A stretch of 64,000 nt of DNA from Arthrinium phaeospermum (Eukaryota; Ascomycota; Sordariomycetes; Amphisphaeriales; Apiosporaceae). The stretch spans positions 1,674,001 to 1,738,000 of the forward strand of contig QYRS01000008.1 in NCBI GenBank assembly GCA_006503535.1, in the 5' to 3' direction. The translations under genes and the position numbers were made by a program. Below, in pieces: positions 22,120 through 33,897 of this stretch (position 1 is the first letter of the stretch; each line of letters begins with the position of its first letter). The notes below the pieces were generated by a model. It was not told where the DNA came from. It ran no database searches and saw nothing but the letters and a program-made list of their open reading frames with translations.

Positions 22120-25100
22120 AAGGGGGCTGCGGTTTGGACCATTGCATGGGTTGCTCTATTTAGCGAGAGAATACTACGAGTATCCCATGCCAAGTAGGCG
22201 CCCAACATACCCTTGCGAAGAGAGTCATGTTACTGGGAAAGCCCCGGTGCCCATGGGAGAACTCCTGAGAACAGAGACACAGTGCACTGAACACGAAGAG
22301 ATCCCAAGTTGTCAATCATCGGAAATGCGAGCAGGAGTGTGGTCCAACGTGAAAGTCTCTCGTCGCAGTCAGCGGAACCGGGCTAGGCCTCCTGCGTACC
22401 AAGCTACTCAATGTTGTACGCTGCAAGATCTGCGGCATGTCCCATCAGAAGCCGCGATTTACTTTCCTTATTCAACAGCAGCTAACCTGTAGGTTTCCAG
22501 ATCTATCAATACTCCCACCATATCAGAATCACGCTTCTTGGTATTGTCTGGCCCGCCCTATTTGCAAGGCCAAAATCTCTCCTTCCTAGACTGATGAGCA
22601 AAGATAGGAGTCAGATGGGGTTGCAATAACACGCATTTCTTTACCATCCAATCGCATGCCAAATTCATTGCCCGTGCCAGGGGTTTTTCTAATTGCCATA
22701 TGGCCCCTTGCATCAATGCCAAAGCCAAAAGTTTGCTTTGTTAGATGACAGCGGCAGAGCACACGAATCGGGTACGGCTATTGCCGACCCCTGACCACGC
22801 CCGCGTGGTGAACGGTGCCATACTGTCGGATTGCGACACCAAGGGCACAGTCACGCATTTGTTTTCGGGTGACCTCTTGGTCAATTACGGGGTCCTGGAA
22901 GCAATGCGTCCCCTCATCCCAAAAGGTCACGGCAAGTAAAAGTAGCAGGCCTTAGAAATTCCGCAGGCTCACGTGCGCGAGCAACGAAGGCTCGTTCAAC
23001 CAATACGCCCATTATTGCATAGTAGCAGTGAAATGCATGCCTAAGTGGCGTAGCTGGGGCTTGCCCTTTATGAAACCCGAACAGATCCATTGAATGAAGA
23101 TCAAGAGGTGAGACCTCGACAGCCTAAATAAACACGTGTGATATCGAGATAACAGATCTGGCCAAGGCGCAATAAGTGGTACAGTAAATGCGATGCTGTC
23201 CCAGAAATGCTACGGAACAGTCGTCCATACGGTAAACAGTAAACGGCCGGCGGCAGACAGACGGCAGTCGGGGTAGGCCAAGATCCTGACCAAGCGGCCC
23301 GGAGCGCCAAAGCAGGGGATGTTTACTGGCCGATACACTCCATACCGTAGGGCTCGTTTCGCCGGGGTAGGCAGAGACAGAGCGAGAGACAGTTTAGGTA
23401 ATTAATGTAACGAGGGCACAATCGCATCTTCAGCCTCATCTGCCTTACCCAGATCCTCCCGCACACAGCACATCTGATCGTGTCTCGGGTCGCGTCCAAA
23501 CGCCCGGCCGGCGCGACAGATGGGACGTTAGGAATAGGTACACCAAAAGGTGCTCAGGTTGACAGGCTGGGCGGGATTATCTCCGACGATAGTCGTAGGA
23601 ATCAGTCCTAGGCCACTTTTTGCCTGGTTTCTGAATCTAAATTAGTGCATTTTTACCGGGATCTGCCAGGTCATGTCGTATGACGCTCATGTCGCGTGCG
23701 ATGCTGCAGCCAACAACCTTGGTCCCCGTACCTTATGCCGATGCGAGGTCAAACTGCCCGGGACCGCCATCGATGTCGAGGCATGCACTTCGGCGGAAGC
23801 CTATGTATGGATGAATCTATTGCATCTATTGAGCCAGTTCGTCCCAGTGGCCTGCTTAGAAATCGCAGTGCTTACACCTCAGGCACGCGTCGCCAGAATG
23901 GATTGGCCGGAAGCACGCAGCCGTCAGAGGCCGCTTCGGAATGGTGATTGGGTGGAGAAACACTAAAGGAGCAAAACGCTATGCACCCACGCGTCATAAT
24001 TGCTGGCAGCCACGGATAGGTTACCCTGGCTAGAACAGAACAACATGGGATGGGCATGACATAGCGCAGACGCCAAACTGGGACCGTTGAGTTTTCGCTT
24101 TATCTGCTGCAGAGCTTTGCCAGATTTCTGCACTCGAGATCTGGAGAAGAGCTGAAGAGTGAAGAAACCTCGGTCTGGAAAAGACTGGGCAACGGACAAG
24201 CGACTAGTTCTCGAAGAACTGGGATCCGGAAGGGCTAGGCCTCTTGTGCAGCGGCGATCAAAGTGATCAGCAAAGCAGTTTCAAAGGGGAGGAATTAGAA
24301 ATCAAAGATTCATCAGACAAGCCGCGATTCTAGAGACCACGAAGGGAGACACAGTCCGCGCTAGTGGGCAGACACTGGGCGAGTGACTTGTGCGGCAGGG
24401 ATCACAAAGAATGACGTAACTCTGGCGATATTATCCCCGACCTCCTCGACATGGAAATTTTCTGGCTCTTCCCCGACTGGCCGGCCTGATTGGCCAATAC
24501 GGCCTACGCGAGCGGGTTCCCTAAGGAAGGCTCCCAGACTTCTGCCCAGACTCGTTCCAGGGGTACGCTAACGGTGTGCCGTATTGGCCATAATTGCCCA
24601 AATCCCCCTCCCCCAAAGGAATCCAGAATGCATGCGTCATACGGAATAAACGGGCGTAAACCGTGCAGCCACAGACGGCAAGGCATGGAACGTAGGATAT
24701 CTTCATGCGCGCGACTCTGTATGCTCAAGGTGAAACAGAAGGCCGCAAAGGAACCGTTCGGTATGGTGTGGTCATCGTGTGTCTTTCTCGGTGTGCCAAC
24801 TTGTGGTTGTGTCTCCGTTTTGGCCTGCTTTGGTTACAGTACAGACGACACACACGCATGCGATCAACAGTGGATTACTTGGGTTATGGTGGCCCAGCAT
24901 AGACGTGTTTCTTTTGCCAAGCAAAGACTCATCCATCGCGCAGAACTTTACCCGTCGTTACGTTACCCTCCATTTGTCAGATACCGGATGGGAAGGGAAA
25001 GGCTGAAAAAGCAAGCCCAACATAGCGAGATAGGTGATAGAGAAGGAAGAGAAAAAAAAATAGAAACGCTGGTGGGGAGTGGGCTTGTCTGCTGGGCTTG

Positions 25101-26905
25101 GCAGTGATCTCATTTCGAGGAACAATAAGTGGGCGTATCATTTACGAACCTGAACGCTCGGGTCTATCTTTCAATTTCAATGTTACCAACTTGGCACGTC
25201 TGTCGCATTCCTTCTTGGAACGCCAGGCACTGCTTTGTTGTTGGCATCAACCCGTTACATAGAAATTGTCCAGTACCTGATTTCTAGTCAGGGCCATCGA
25301 ATGAGTTGGCGTGGATCGTGTCGAGTAATTTCCAGGCTGCCGGTCGACCAGTGGAGTCTGTAGAGTCCTGTACTGTAGGAACCCGCCGCTTCGGTTCGTG
25401 ATGGCCCGCAAGGAGCTTGTCTCGACTCTGAATCACTCGGGCCAATACTGCAGCGACTCTCTTCCCATCGGGAAAAGAGTTCAGCATCACATCAATAACC
25501 AACACTTGATGGCATTGGTAAAATGGACAGGAGGTTTTATCCCGGCGTATGTCTGGTGTACTGTAAACCGCCTACATACTTACAGTAGACTCGTAAGCTT
25601 GTTCAGTGGCCCGACCCACTGGCCTGCTTGTCCCGGGTGCTAGTCGTAGTACGTGGTCGCTTGTTTCGGGCACAGTCCTGTGTTGTTTTCTATCACGATT
25701 CTCGCATCAAGATGGTTTAGACGTTTCCCGTAGACGCAATGCCGACGACACAACTCGATCATTATATGCAGCGAATCTCCAAAACCCAAGGAGCGGCTAG
25801 TCCGATAGATCGAGCTAGAGCCGTCTAGAGAGATACGCGATGGCACTTCCGTCACGTCTCTTTTCCGCACCGCACCGGATGCCGTGCCATGCAAAGCCGG
25901 CCGCATGTGGGTGTGCTGTGCTGGTGGGTGGTGTCTACGACGACTACACGTACAATATTACCAGTACTATTATCACTAGCCCCGTCTCCGCACGTTTACA
26001 CGGCAAGTGTTTTGGGAGTTCAGGTTGACTTGGGCCCGACGGGGCTCGTCAGGGCTGCAATACTTGGTTAATAGCATTTTAGACGGTGGCCGAGACGAGA
26101 GAGAGAGCGCGGTGGTCTGTAACAAGGAAGGGAAGGAGGGAATGAAAAGAAAGAAAGAAAAAAGAGATTGGGCGGCCCAATGGCGGATCACGATCGCACC
26201 CAAACTCTCGCACTGTCTCGGTACTTGATCACGTCTTGGGTGCTGGGCCGGCCTGAGCATGCGCCAATCAAAACGGGGCCCGCCTTGGCCACCATTTGGC
26301 TCCAAGCAGCTTTCGGGGGCTTTTACGTCTGCTGTGCCTACCTTTTTCCCAAAATTCACCCCTTATGTCACTTCTTCTCTCATGACCTCATCGCCAGCCA
26401 ACTCAGACCTTCGCTTCACGAACTACGAACCACCATTTCCGCAACGCGACCGTCCGGACTGTACCGCGCAAAAAAAAAAAGAGGACTGCAGCAGCCGCAA
26501 CCACAGCATCCCATCCCTCGTCCCCGATCTCAATACTTTTTGGTCTGCCCAACCGAGGCCCCAACAAGCCCAGCAGAAGCCCCCCCAAAAGGAAGAAGAG
26601 GCCGCAGAAGAAGAAGAAGAAGCGAGAGCAGTAACCGCCGTTTTAAATCGTGCCCGTCCAATTTGATTGATCGAATCGAGAAGGAAAATCCGCCACTGCG
26701 GGAACTTCCCTGGCCCGGTCTTGTCCTGTCCTGTCTTGTTGCGTGTAACCCCCTTGAGCCTAGAGGTGGTTTGCCCTTTCGCAGACTGCCTCCCAAGTGC
26801 GCTGCCAATTGCCCTTCGGTCTGTCTTGTTACATCATACTCCTTCTCCCGAGTCAAAACCACACAACCACCAACCCAGCCCGCTCCATAAGACCACTCCG
26901 TCATC
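22120..26905. other. 4.8-kb gene-poor region and bZIP leader
   Basis: No supported gene. The frame at 24490-25107 (+) has no motif. A 12-base inverted repeat GGCCAATACGGC / GCCGTATTGGCC occurs at 24491-24502 and 24578-24589. From about 26300 the sequence is C- and purine-tract-rich (A-run at 26469-26480, GAAGAA run near 26605-26625), and probably forms the promoter and long leader of the bZIP gene. It contains upstream ATGs. Confidence 0.45.
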
Positions 26906-28740
26906 ATGGCTGCCACTGAGACGAAAACGTCAGAGAAAACATCGCCAGGTGAGTTTACGTTATACTCTGTCGCGCGCACATTTACCTCGTTGCCTGCATG
27001 TACCCCAATGCCTGCCCATGGTGCCTGTCCTCCCGCAGTAGTAGTGTCTACCCTATAGTCACGTCGTCGCCCATCGTCGTCATTGGATCGTCCGTCACTC
27101 TACATCTTTATGCACATCACCGCTATTGACATCATCGCTAACTCACCTACCCTTTCGTCGCTGCAGTCACAAACGGCGACAAGAAAGCAAGCGACACTGC
27201 TGCTGCAAAGGCCGATCCTGCCAATGCTGAACCAGGACAACCACTTGCACCACCACCCAAGCCCAGCGAGACGGGCGACAGCTACTTCAACAGCAATCTG
27301 AGCCTCGAGCCGAACCCATTTGAGCAATCCTTTGGCAACGGGGGAACTGTCGAAACGCCCGGAGGAACGAAGCTGCCCAGTGTGGCCGCCTTGACATCTC
27401 CGTCGTCGCTGTTACCGGGAGGTACAGGAGGAACACCGTTTAACTGGGGTGGAGGTTCTCTTAGGACGGGACCCCTCAGTCCGGCGATGCTCTCAGGACC
27501 GACTGGCGATTATTTTGGCGATACTTCTCATACTTTGCGTGGCGGGTTTACGCCCAATGAAAGTTCTTTGCGCACCGGTCTGACACCCGGCGGAAGCGGT
27601 TCTATGTTCCCTGCCCCGAGCCCTAATTCGCAAGCTCTTTATGCTCAACTCGCCAGCGGAGGCGCGACCCCGAATACATTGGACTTCCACCGTACTGCTA
27701 TGAACGCAGCAGCGGCAAAGGCCCGTGAACAAAACCAAGCACCTGCTACTTCAGCCCCGCAGGAAATGAGCAACGGAGTGACTGTTAAGTCGGAAGCCAA
27801 AGCTGCCTTCGATCCCCACGACAACGACGCCGCCAACGGTCTCTTTATGCTCGCTCAAGGAGCTCAACAACGTGACGCCGCCCCAACAGCGAACCAACAG
27901 CAGCAGCAACAGCAACAGCAGCAACAACAACAGCAGCAGCAGAAGCAGCAGCAGCAATACCCTGTTGGTGGTACGCAGCCAAGTCACGCTCACCCAGCAC
28001 CTGCAAACTCGGCCAGTACGTCTCCGCAGATGAATGGTAACGGGGTATCAGCATCGGCTCGGGGCGCGAGCGAAGCAGCAAGCGCGGTATCGGATGAGAT
28101 GGAGCCTTCTCGACCCGCAGCGCGAGGCAAAGGCAAACGTGGCTCGAACGGTTCTGCGGCAGCGACAAACGGGAGGCGGAAGGCCGAAGAGCCACCGGCA
28201 AAGCAGCCCGCGAGTAAGAAGACCAAGACTGCCCCGTCTCCTGAAATGGATGAGGAACACTCTTCCGACGAAGACGGTGACGATATGGATGGGCACGACG
28301 CCGATGGCAAGCCCAAGTCGAAGATGACCGACGAGGAGAAGCGAAAGAACTTCCTGGAAAGGAATCGGTATGCGTTCCCACCCCTTGCCCACGTGTTATC
28401 GACATACGCTAACCCTCGCTCCAGTGTTGCTGCCCTTAAGTGTCGTCAGCGCAAGAAGCAATGGCTTGCCAACCTTCAGAACAAGGTTGAAATGTTTAGC
28501 AGCGAGAACGACGCCTTGACAGCACAAATCTCGCAACTACGCGAAGAGGTGGTGAACCTTAAGACACTACTTTTAGCACACAAGGACTGTCCCGTCACTC
28601 AACAGCAAGGTCTGCACGGGGCGTTTATGCAGCAAGCTATGGAGTCCTACAATCCTCAGATGAACCCTTACGGCATGGCGGCACCCATCCCGAATCAACC
28701 AGTTATGGCAGGCCAAGGAGTGCAGAGACGTTTTTCATAG
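26906..28740 (+). CDS. atfA: ATF/CREB-type bZIP transcription factor (AtfA/Atf1-like)
   Basis: Exons 26906-26948, 27167-28367 and 28425-28740 give 519 residues. The N-terminal half has the Aft1/Atf1-like stress-activation pattern: SYFNSNLSLEPNPFEQSF, FNWGGGSLRTGPLSPAML, and LRTGLTPGGSGSMFPAPSP. A polyglutamine run and a Ser/Ala-rich acidic linker follow. The bZIP basic region is KRKNFLERNRVAALKCRQRK (about 402-425), then a leucine zipper of about 35 residues (LQNKVEMFSSEN onwards). Intron 2 (57 bases) splits the Arg codon inside ERNR. Family knowledge: these factors act below the Sty1/Hog1-type MAP kinase in oxidative, osmotic and conidial stress responses and bind CRE-like TGACGT sites. Several Ser/Thr-Pro sites would suit MAPK control (inference). 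Confidence 0.92.
27895..27957 (+). repeat. polyglutamine codon run
   Basis: Twenty-one CAG/CAA codons with one AAG (Lys) interruption, in frame inside the bZIP gene between the activation region and the bZIP. Mixed CAG and CAA codons indicate an older, relatively stable run. Confidence 0.9.
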
Positions 28741-30109
28741 GAGGACGACGTCGCCCCCTTCATTCAGGACCCTGACCTCCTGAAAACGGACGCCAATTCT
28801 AATGACTAATCAGCGACATGAGCCAAGATTAGGATATGGTTTAGAAGATTCGGTCTCGCCGTGGCCTTTCGAGTCATGGTGAGGTTCTTCACGGCTCCCG
28901 TGGGTTGCCTACAAACTACGGGGCGCATTAATGGGTATGACATTTTGAACGGCCTGGGGGTGCTTGACCCCCGGGCCTGTAACAACATTCTTGAATTGAC
29001 GAGAATGACTGGGAAGGCGTTTGGGTTTGGTGGCTGTATAGTAACAAAAGACAGCCGGAGGGTGGCATCATTGGGGACTCGAGACAGTACCGGCTTCCTC
29101 GGGATAGCCTATCGCCATGGTTCCTCTGCGAGACATTGACAGACATGGCATATACATCAAAAGTGGTGTTTCGGAGTTGAGGATTTGTTTGATTTGACTT
29201 GATTTGGAAGGCGTTGACGGGGGAAGAAGCGCCGTGGAGTTGTAGGTGGGCAGTGATTGCGCCACCAAGCTCGCTTTGAGACTTTTACAAATACGCCGTT
29301 CTAGTTCAGAAGCTGAAGATACGATGCACAGTGTTATAAGGATAGGCAACAATAAATATAAGATGTTAAGAATCCTCTCTGCCTGATGCGCTTGTTAAAG
29401 TGAGGTAGCTGGCTGTGGTTGTGTTTGGTTCAAACATGGACAGTCCAAGATATCAAACTGTACGTTACAATTGATTCTGGGTCGTGCATGGTAGTTAGGT
29501 ATCTAGAGAAGTGCAGACCGGGTTGGGTTTTCTGACTGGAATGTAACATGGCTGATTACACCGCAATTGAGAGTAGGTACAGAAGTTTGAAGCTGCTTCT
29601 GTGATCTTCAAATGGCCATAGGGGCATCGCGAAGTGGGGCAGGCAATGAGGGAGTTAAGTGAGCGTTGCGTGGCCCGTGCGGTCTTTTTAGTGGTCGCTG
29701 CGACTTCTCCAAAGTAAACATTGGAAAGACGCCTCGCAGCCTCACCTGTCAATTCGCGCCTCAATACCACCAGTCCCACCTTGTAACGACTCTACGAACT
29801 CGGAGCAAATAGCAACATTAATACCAATGCACGACGATATCCATGCCTGCAAACCAATCGACTGAAATCCATCTCCGACATTTTGCCTAATTGACGACGC
29901 GACCGCTTCCTTTTTCTCGCGCGCTACAGCCACGCCACACACATTGGTTTTCGAGGGGGGTCACCACGTACCGAGGGATCGCGACTTGAGAGCTGCACCA
30001 CGACGACCGACGACGACGCCGACGCCGGCGAAACCAGCGCCGCCCCCAGTGACGCGATTTTAATCGATATTTATGTTTTCCCTTGGACTGAGCGACATTA
30101 TCTTTATCC
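28741..30109. other. intergenic, bZIP 3' end to mis13 promoter
   Basis: No confident gene. Two minus-strand open frames (29495-29779 and 29742-29942) overlap at the end of one another and show no known domain; they lie over the likely mis13 promoter and leader. Confidence 0.4.
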
Positions 30110-31821
30110 ATGACGACGCTTGTGCAGACACGGCAGCCGCTACAAGTACTTAGCATGAGCAATCAGCCGGGCAAGCGACGCCGCAGCTCGCGCCTCGCCT
30201 GTATGTCGCGTCTTTTTTTTTATCCCATCGATCTTGAGGAGGGACCACACGTCTGAGGAGGGGTAGATTGGCATGGGTGGGGGAGATCTCTTGGAATTTT
30301 TGCTGACCTTACCGCTTTTGCAGCATACGACGAGCAGGATGGCGATTTCCTCTTTACGCGGGGGACGAAGAAGGTGAAGACAGCGCACCCGGAACCGATT
30401 CCTGAGGATGAAGTTGCATCAATACCGGCCCCAGCGCCGAAGAAAGCCGGACGGCCCAGGAAGACCAAGGCCCCCGTGGCCCCCGTCGTGGAAGAACCGA
30501 AACCGGCCCCGCCCAGGAGAGTATCAACGCGAAGGTCGAGCCAGCAAGCAGTTCACCTGGAGGAGCCCGTCGCAGCACCAGTCGCAGCCCCTCCCAAGCG
30601 GACCTCACGGAGCTTGCGCGGGCGGCCGCGCTCCCCGACACCACCTGAGGAGCCGGTGGAGGAACCGAAGCCGAAAGCTACTAGGAATGGGGTGACCAAG
30701 AAGGCGAAGGCACGCGAAAAGCCGCCGCCGCTTCCACCTACGCCACCACCAGCGGCACCAGCGGCACGACCAGCAAAAGCGACACCAACGCCGATGGAGG
30801 TCGACAGTGTCGAGGACAGTACGCATGCTAAGGCCTCGGACACCAAGAAAATCGCACTGCCCTTCAGTGATACGCCCATAATCAACCGCAACAAAGATAT
30901 GCGAAGGAAAACGGGCGCGCGGCGCAGCAGTCTGGGCATGCGTGGCCGAAGAGCCAGCTCTCTCATCGATAGCGGACACAGCGCCATCCCTCATCGCGAG
31001 GTTGCTCCCAGCGAGTTTTATAAGCATATCGAAGCTGAAGGGCTTAGCGAGCCGCGGCGCATGAAGCAGCTGTTGACTTGGTGTGGGGAGCGCGCCCTCA
31101 GTAGCAAACCGCCGTTGGGTAATCCGAATTCTAACGCTATTCTGGGAGCCCGGGCGATACAAGACCAGCTTCTCAAGGACTTTGGGTCAAAATCAGAATT
31201 CTCGGACTGGTTTACGAGGGAGGACGCCCCACGCCCGCCAGCAATAGAGAAGCCCAACCCCCGGAATATTGAGCACGAGGAGAAGATTGCGGAGTTGGAG
31301 GAAAGGATAAAACGGTAAGCAGGGATTCTCGATCACAATAATTGCCTTGGGATATTTTGTCTAACAAATCACAGATTGAGAGCCGAAAAGAAGACATGGC
31401 AGTCTCTGAAACAGGCTCCTCCGGAACTACCACCCTTTTCCCACCGACAGAAACTTCATCTGAGCAACAGGCGCCAGATCCGTCTCTTCTTGACGCGGAA
31501 GAAGCACAGATATTGGCTTCTCTAACAAACACAACGACGAACTTTGCGAACTTGAGGATCCAGACGCAATCACGGGTGCAATCGCTCCAGGCCTCCTTGG
31601 AATTCCAGGTGGACCATTTGGGAGACAGCATCCACAAGGTAGAGCAGCGGGTTAGCACGGCCGGACGCGAAGCCGACCGGATACTGGCGCTCAGCGCAGC
31701 GCGGCTGAAGGAACGCGAGCTGAGGGAAAAGACGGCCGCCGGCACCAAGGATATGCCCGTCATGGAAGTATTGCGGAGTCTAGGCAGGATATTACCGGAA
31801 GCCGACGACGATGGTAGCTGA
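30110..31821 (+). CDS. mis13: kinetochore protein Mis13/Dsn1 (Mis12/MIND complex)
   Basis: Exons 30110-30200, 30324-31314 and 31375-31821. I take the first in-frame ATG (MTTLVQTRQ); a second in-frame Met lies at 30155 (MSNQPGKRRRSSRLA). After a long basic, Pro/Ala-rich linker comes the Mis13 core: KKIALPFSDTPIINRNKDM, RRKTGARRSSLGMRGRRAS, then SGHSAIPHREVAPSEFYKHI and MKQLLTWCGERAL. The Arg/Lys-rich RRSSLG, RRAS segment matches the region that Aurora B (Ipl1) phosphorylates to release autoinhibition in Dsn1 homologues. Exon 3 carries coiled-coil heptads. The frame breaks inside exon 3 at 31433-31435: the first 20 codons read RLRAEKKTWQSLKQAPPELP, then the family-like sequence continues in another phase (LFPPTETSSEQQ, DPSLLDAEEAQILASL). 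One C appears to be missing. Confidence 0.88.
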
Positions 31822-33086
31822 TCGGTGACGAGTGCTCAAGAAGCATATATGCCAGCATTCGATTTGCTCGATTAAGTTGCTTAGCTGGGCGCGGCGGCAA
31901 GTAGAAAGAGAAGAAAGCATTTGCACACTCACATACATTGGACTTGGCGTCGTTTTTTTGTTTTGTTTTGTTTTTCTCTGGGAGGAGGCGAAACTGCTGC
32001 CCTTTTTGACTTGGAAGATACCACTTTTTGTTTTCAACCCGAACTTGAAGAACCAGCTCGATGAGAGGGAGAAGGGGAAGGAGATGGAAAAGGAAAAAGG
32101 GAAGGGGAGAAAGGCGCACGAAGTACCTACCTACCTATCTACTTGCTCGCTTGGCGTCGAGAAGAAGTAGAGTAGAGGAGTAGAGCGGTTGGCTGTTGTT
32201 GTCCCTCATCTTGTCATGTTTGTGGATTGTATATGAGATAATGACCGAATGAGAATGGGACCCTTGATAACATCCTGAAAGCCTCTTGAATGGCTTCTTT
32301 TGTTTGTGCATGTGTAAAGCTTTTTGCATTGATAGGTGAGTAGACTTATGGATATTGTTTGTATGAGGAGTGAGAAGAATCAGGGCTCTATCTTGGTGAG
32401 CCTGGTCTAACCAGTTGCCAACTCATTTCTTAATGAGCAAAGTCTCCTTGTGTTGTTAGGCTATTGTGAGATGCCGAATTTGTGTTGATACCATCGCTGT
32501 TCTTCATGATGAGAATGGCCAGCGGATCTGTTTATGCGCCAGATCTTTGGTTAACCCTTTGGCGTTGTGGACCCCTTTCCTGATAGGTAGAGAGGAACAC
32601 TTTGTATGAAAATGCTGATACTCTGCAGGAGAAGCAGCCAATGTATCTTACATGCATCGCTGTTTCATAAGACAAGCATGTTCGCAGTTGTATTCAACGT
32701 CGCCGACCCTGGCTGAAAGTGAACCTAGAGTAACTCGTAAGTGAGAAAGCGACGCCCCACGTAAATCGTCACGATGGATTCTATTCACATCGGAAGAGCA
32801 TTCACTTCTCTTGTTTTCATCCTGGCCCATATAAACAGCGCTCTTGATAGAACCTGGTCCATCGATCGAGCTTCCTTCTTTACCGCTCATTGCTTCTAGG
32901 CTTGATCGCTTCGTGCCGCCGACGTGTCTTCCATACCATTCGTGTCCTTGCTTGAGCGATAATTGCTGGTTGTTCCCTTACTCATACAGCACAGCTCATC
33001 TGCCACGCCCGATACAAAACATCACGACTTTCCTGGCTTCGCCGACCACACGACTTTTTCACTTTCATCAACCACCATCTGCCAAA
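31822..33086. other. intergenic
   Basis: Purine-rich runs at 32060-32115 and a T-run at 31950-31978 follow mis13. No gene or RNA gene is supported. The last 150 bases are the leader of the next gene. Confidence 0.45.
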
Positions 33087-33897
33087 ATGTCTTCGTCGCA
33101 GAATTTGATTCAGAAGATGTCCGACATGTCGCTTACTGACGACAATAAAACACGACATGAGTCGAAGCTCCTGTACCGAATGGACCATCTGAGCCTGAGT
33201 TCCACACGCGCTGTGAAGCAGACTAATCTTCCGAGCACATTTTCGCCGACACCCTTTGACCACTCGTGGAAAGACAAGCTGCCTGCCACTGGGACCAGAG
33301 TCAGCGACAGCAAGCACAAAAGACCCGAGGTACTATTATTCTCAAGGCTTCACTTTGCTACTTGTGTTTGATCTTTGTGTACTGATAACCAGCATGCAGG
33401 GTGACCTAAAGGATCCGGATGTGGACATGATCGTGGCGGCTCCGTCCGATACCAAGGCGGCTGTACGATCGGACCCGAATCAGAGCAAGAATACCGAGCA
33501 CTTCGACCAGGGCAATATCACGTCGGCCTTGGCAAGTAACCCAGAGCCAAATGAATGCTTTGAGTGTGGCAAATGGTTTCTAGAAAAGGACAACGGCCCC
33601 AACGCCTGCGTTTTTCATTGGGGTAAGTCCAAGTTGCATTCTACCTGACTACATAACTGATCTTTCATCCATACCTCCCAACACCCCCTTTGGAGAATAA
33701 GTGCTAACCGCGAGCCTCCTCCCACAGGCGTGCTTATAGCCAAACCATACCAGCGAAACCCGACTAGGGGCAGAAGGAGAGTCCGGCGACGAAGAACGCC
33801 GCTGAGTGGCCGGGTTTGGGTGTGGGATTGCTGCGATCGGGGCTCCGAGTCGAAGGGGTGCTACGTACGCAGACATGTCGCCAATCTCCTCTCATGA
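33087..33897 (+). CDS. putative zinc-binding protein, fungal orphan
   Basis: Model: exons 33087-33329, 33400-33622 and 33728-33897, 211 residues. The start has good context (AAAATGT). Residues 1-110 are polar with no domain. Exon 2 ends in CFECGKWFLEKDNGPNACVFHW, here cited as CFECGKWF, then NACVFHW; exon 3 ends in WDCCDRGSESKGCYVRRH. Paired Cys/His in the order CxxC, CxxxH, CCD, C, H suggests a CHORD-like or related zinc site (inference). The middle of exon 3 is strongly basic in this frame (RGRRRVRRRRT), whereas the neighbouring frame reads acidic (LGAEGESGDEERR). A frame error in exon 3 is therefore likely. No function is assigned. Confidence 0.6.

Noticed and set aside
24490..25107. Plus-strand frame of 205 residues
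   Set aside because: Composition is random-like, with no motif and no start context; another frame overlaps it.
26168..26890. 240-residue frame just before the bZIP gene
   Set aside because: Pro/Arg-rich translation of a C-rich leader; the real start with splice donor follows at 26906.
29495..29942. Two overlapping minus-strand frames (94 and 66 residues) upstream of mis13
   Set aside because: No motif, no clean splice model between them, and they lie over the probable mis13 promoter and leader.
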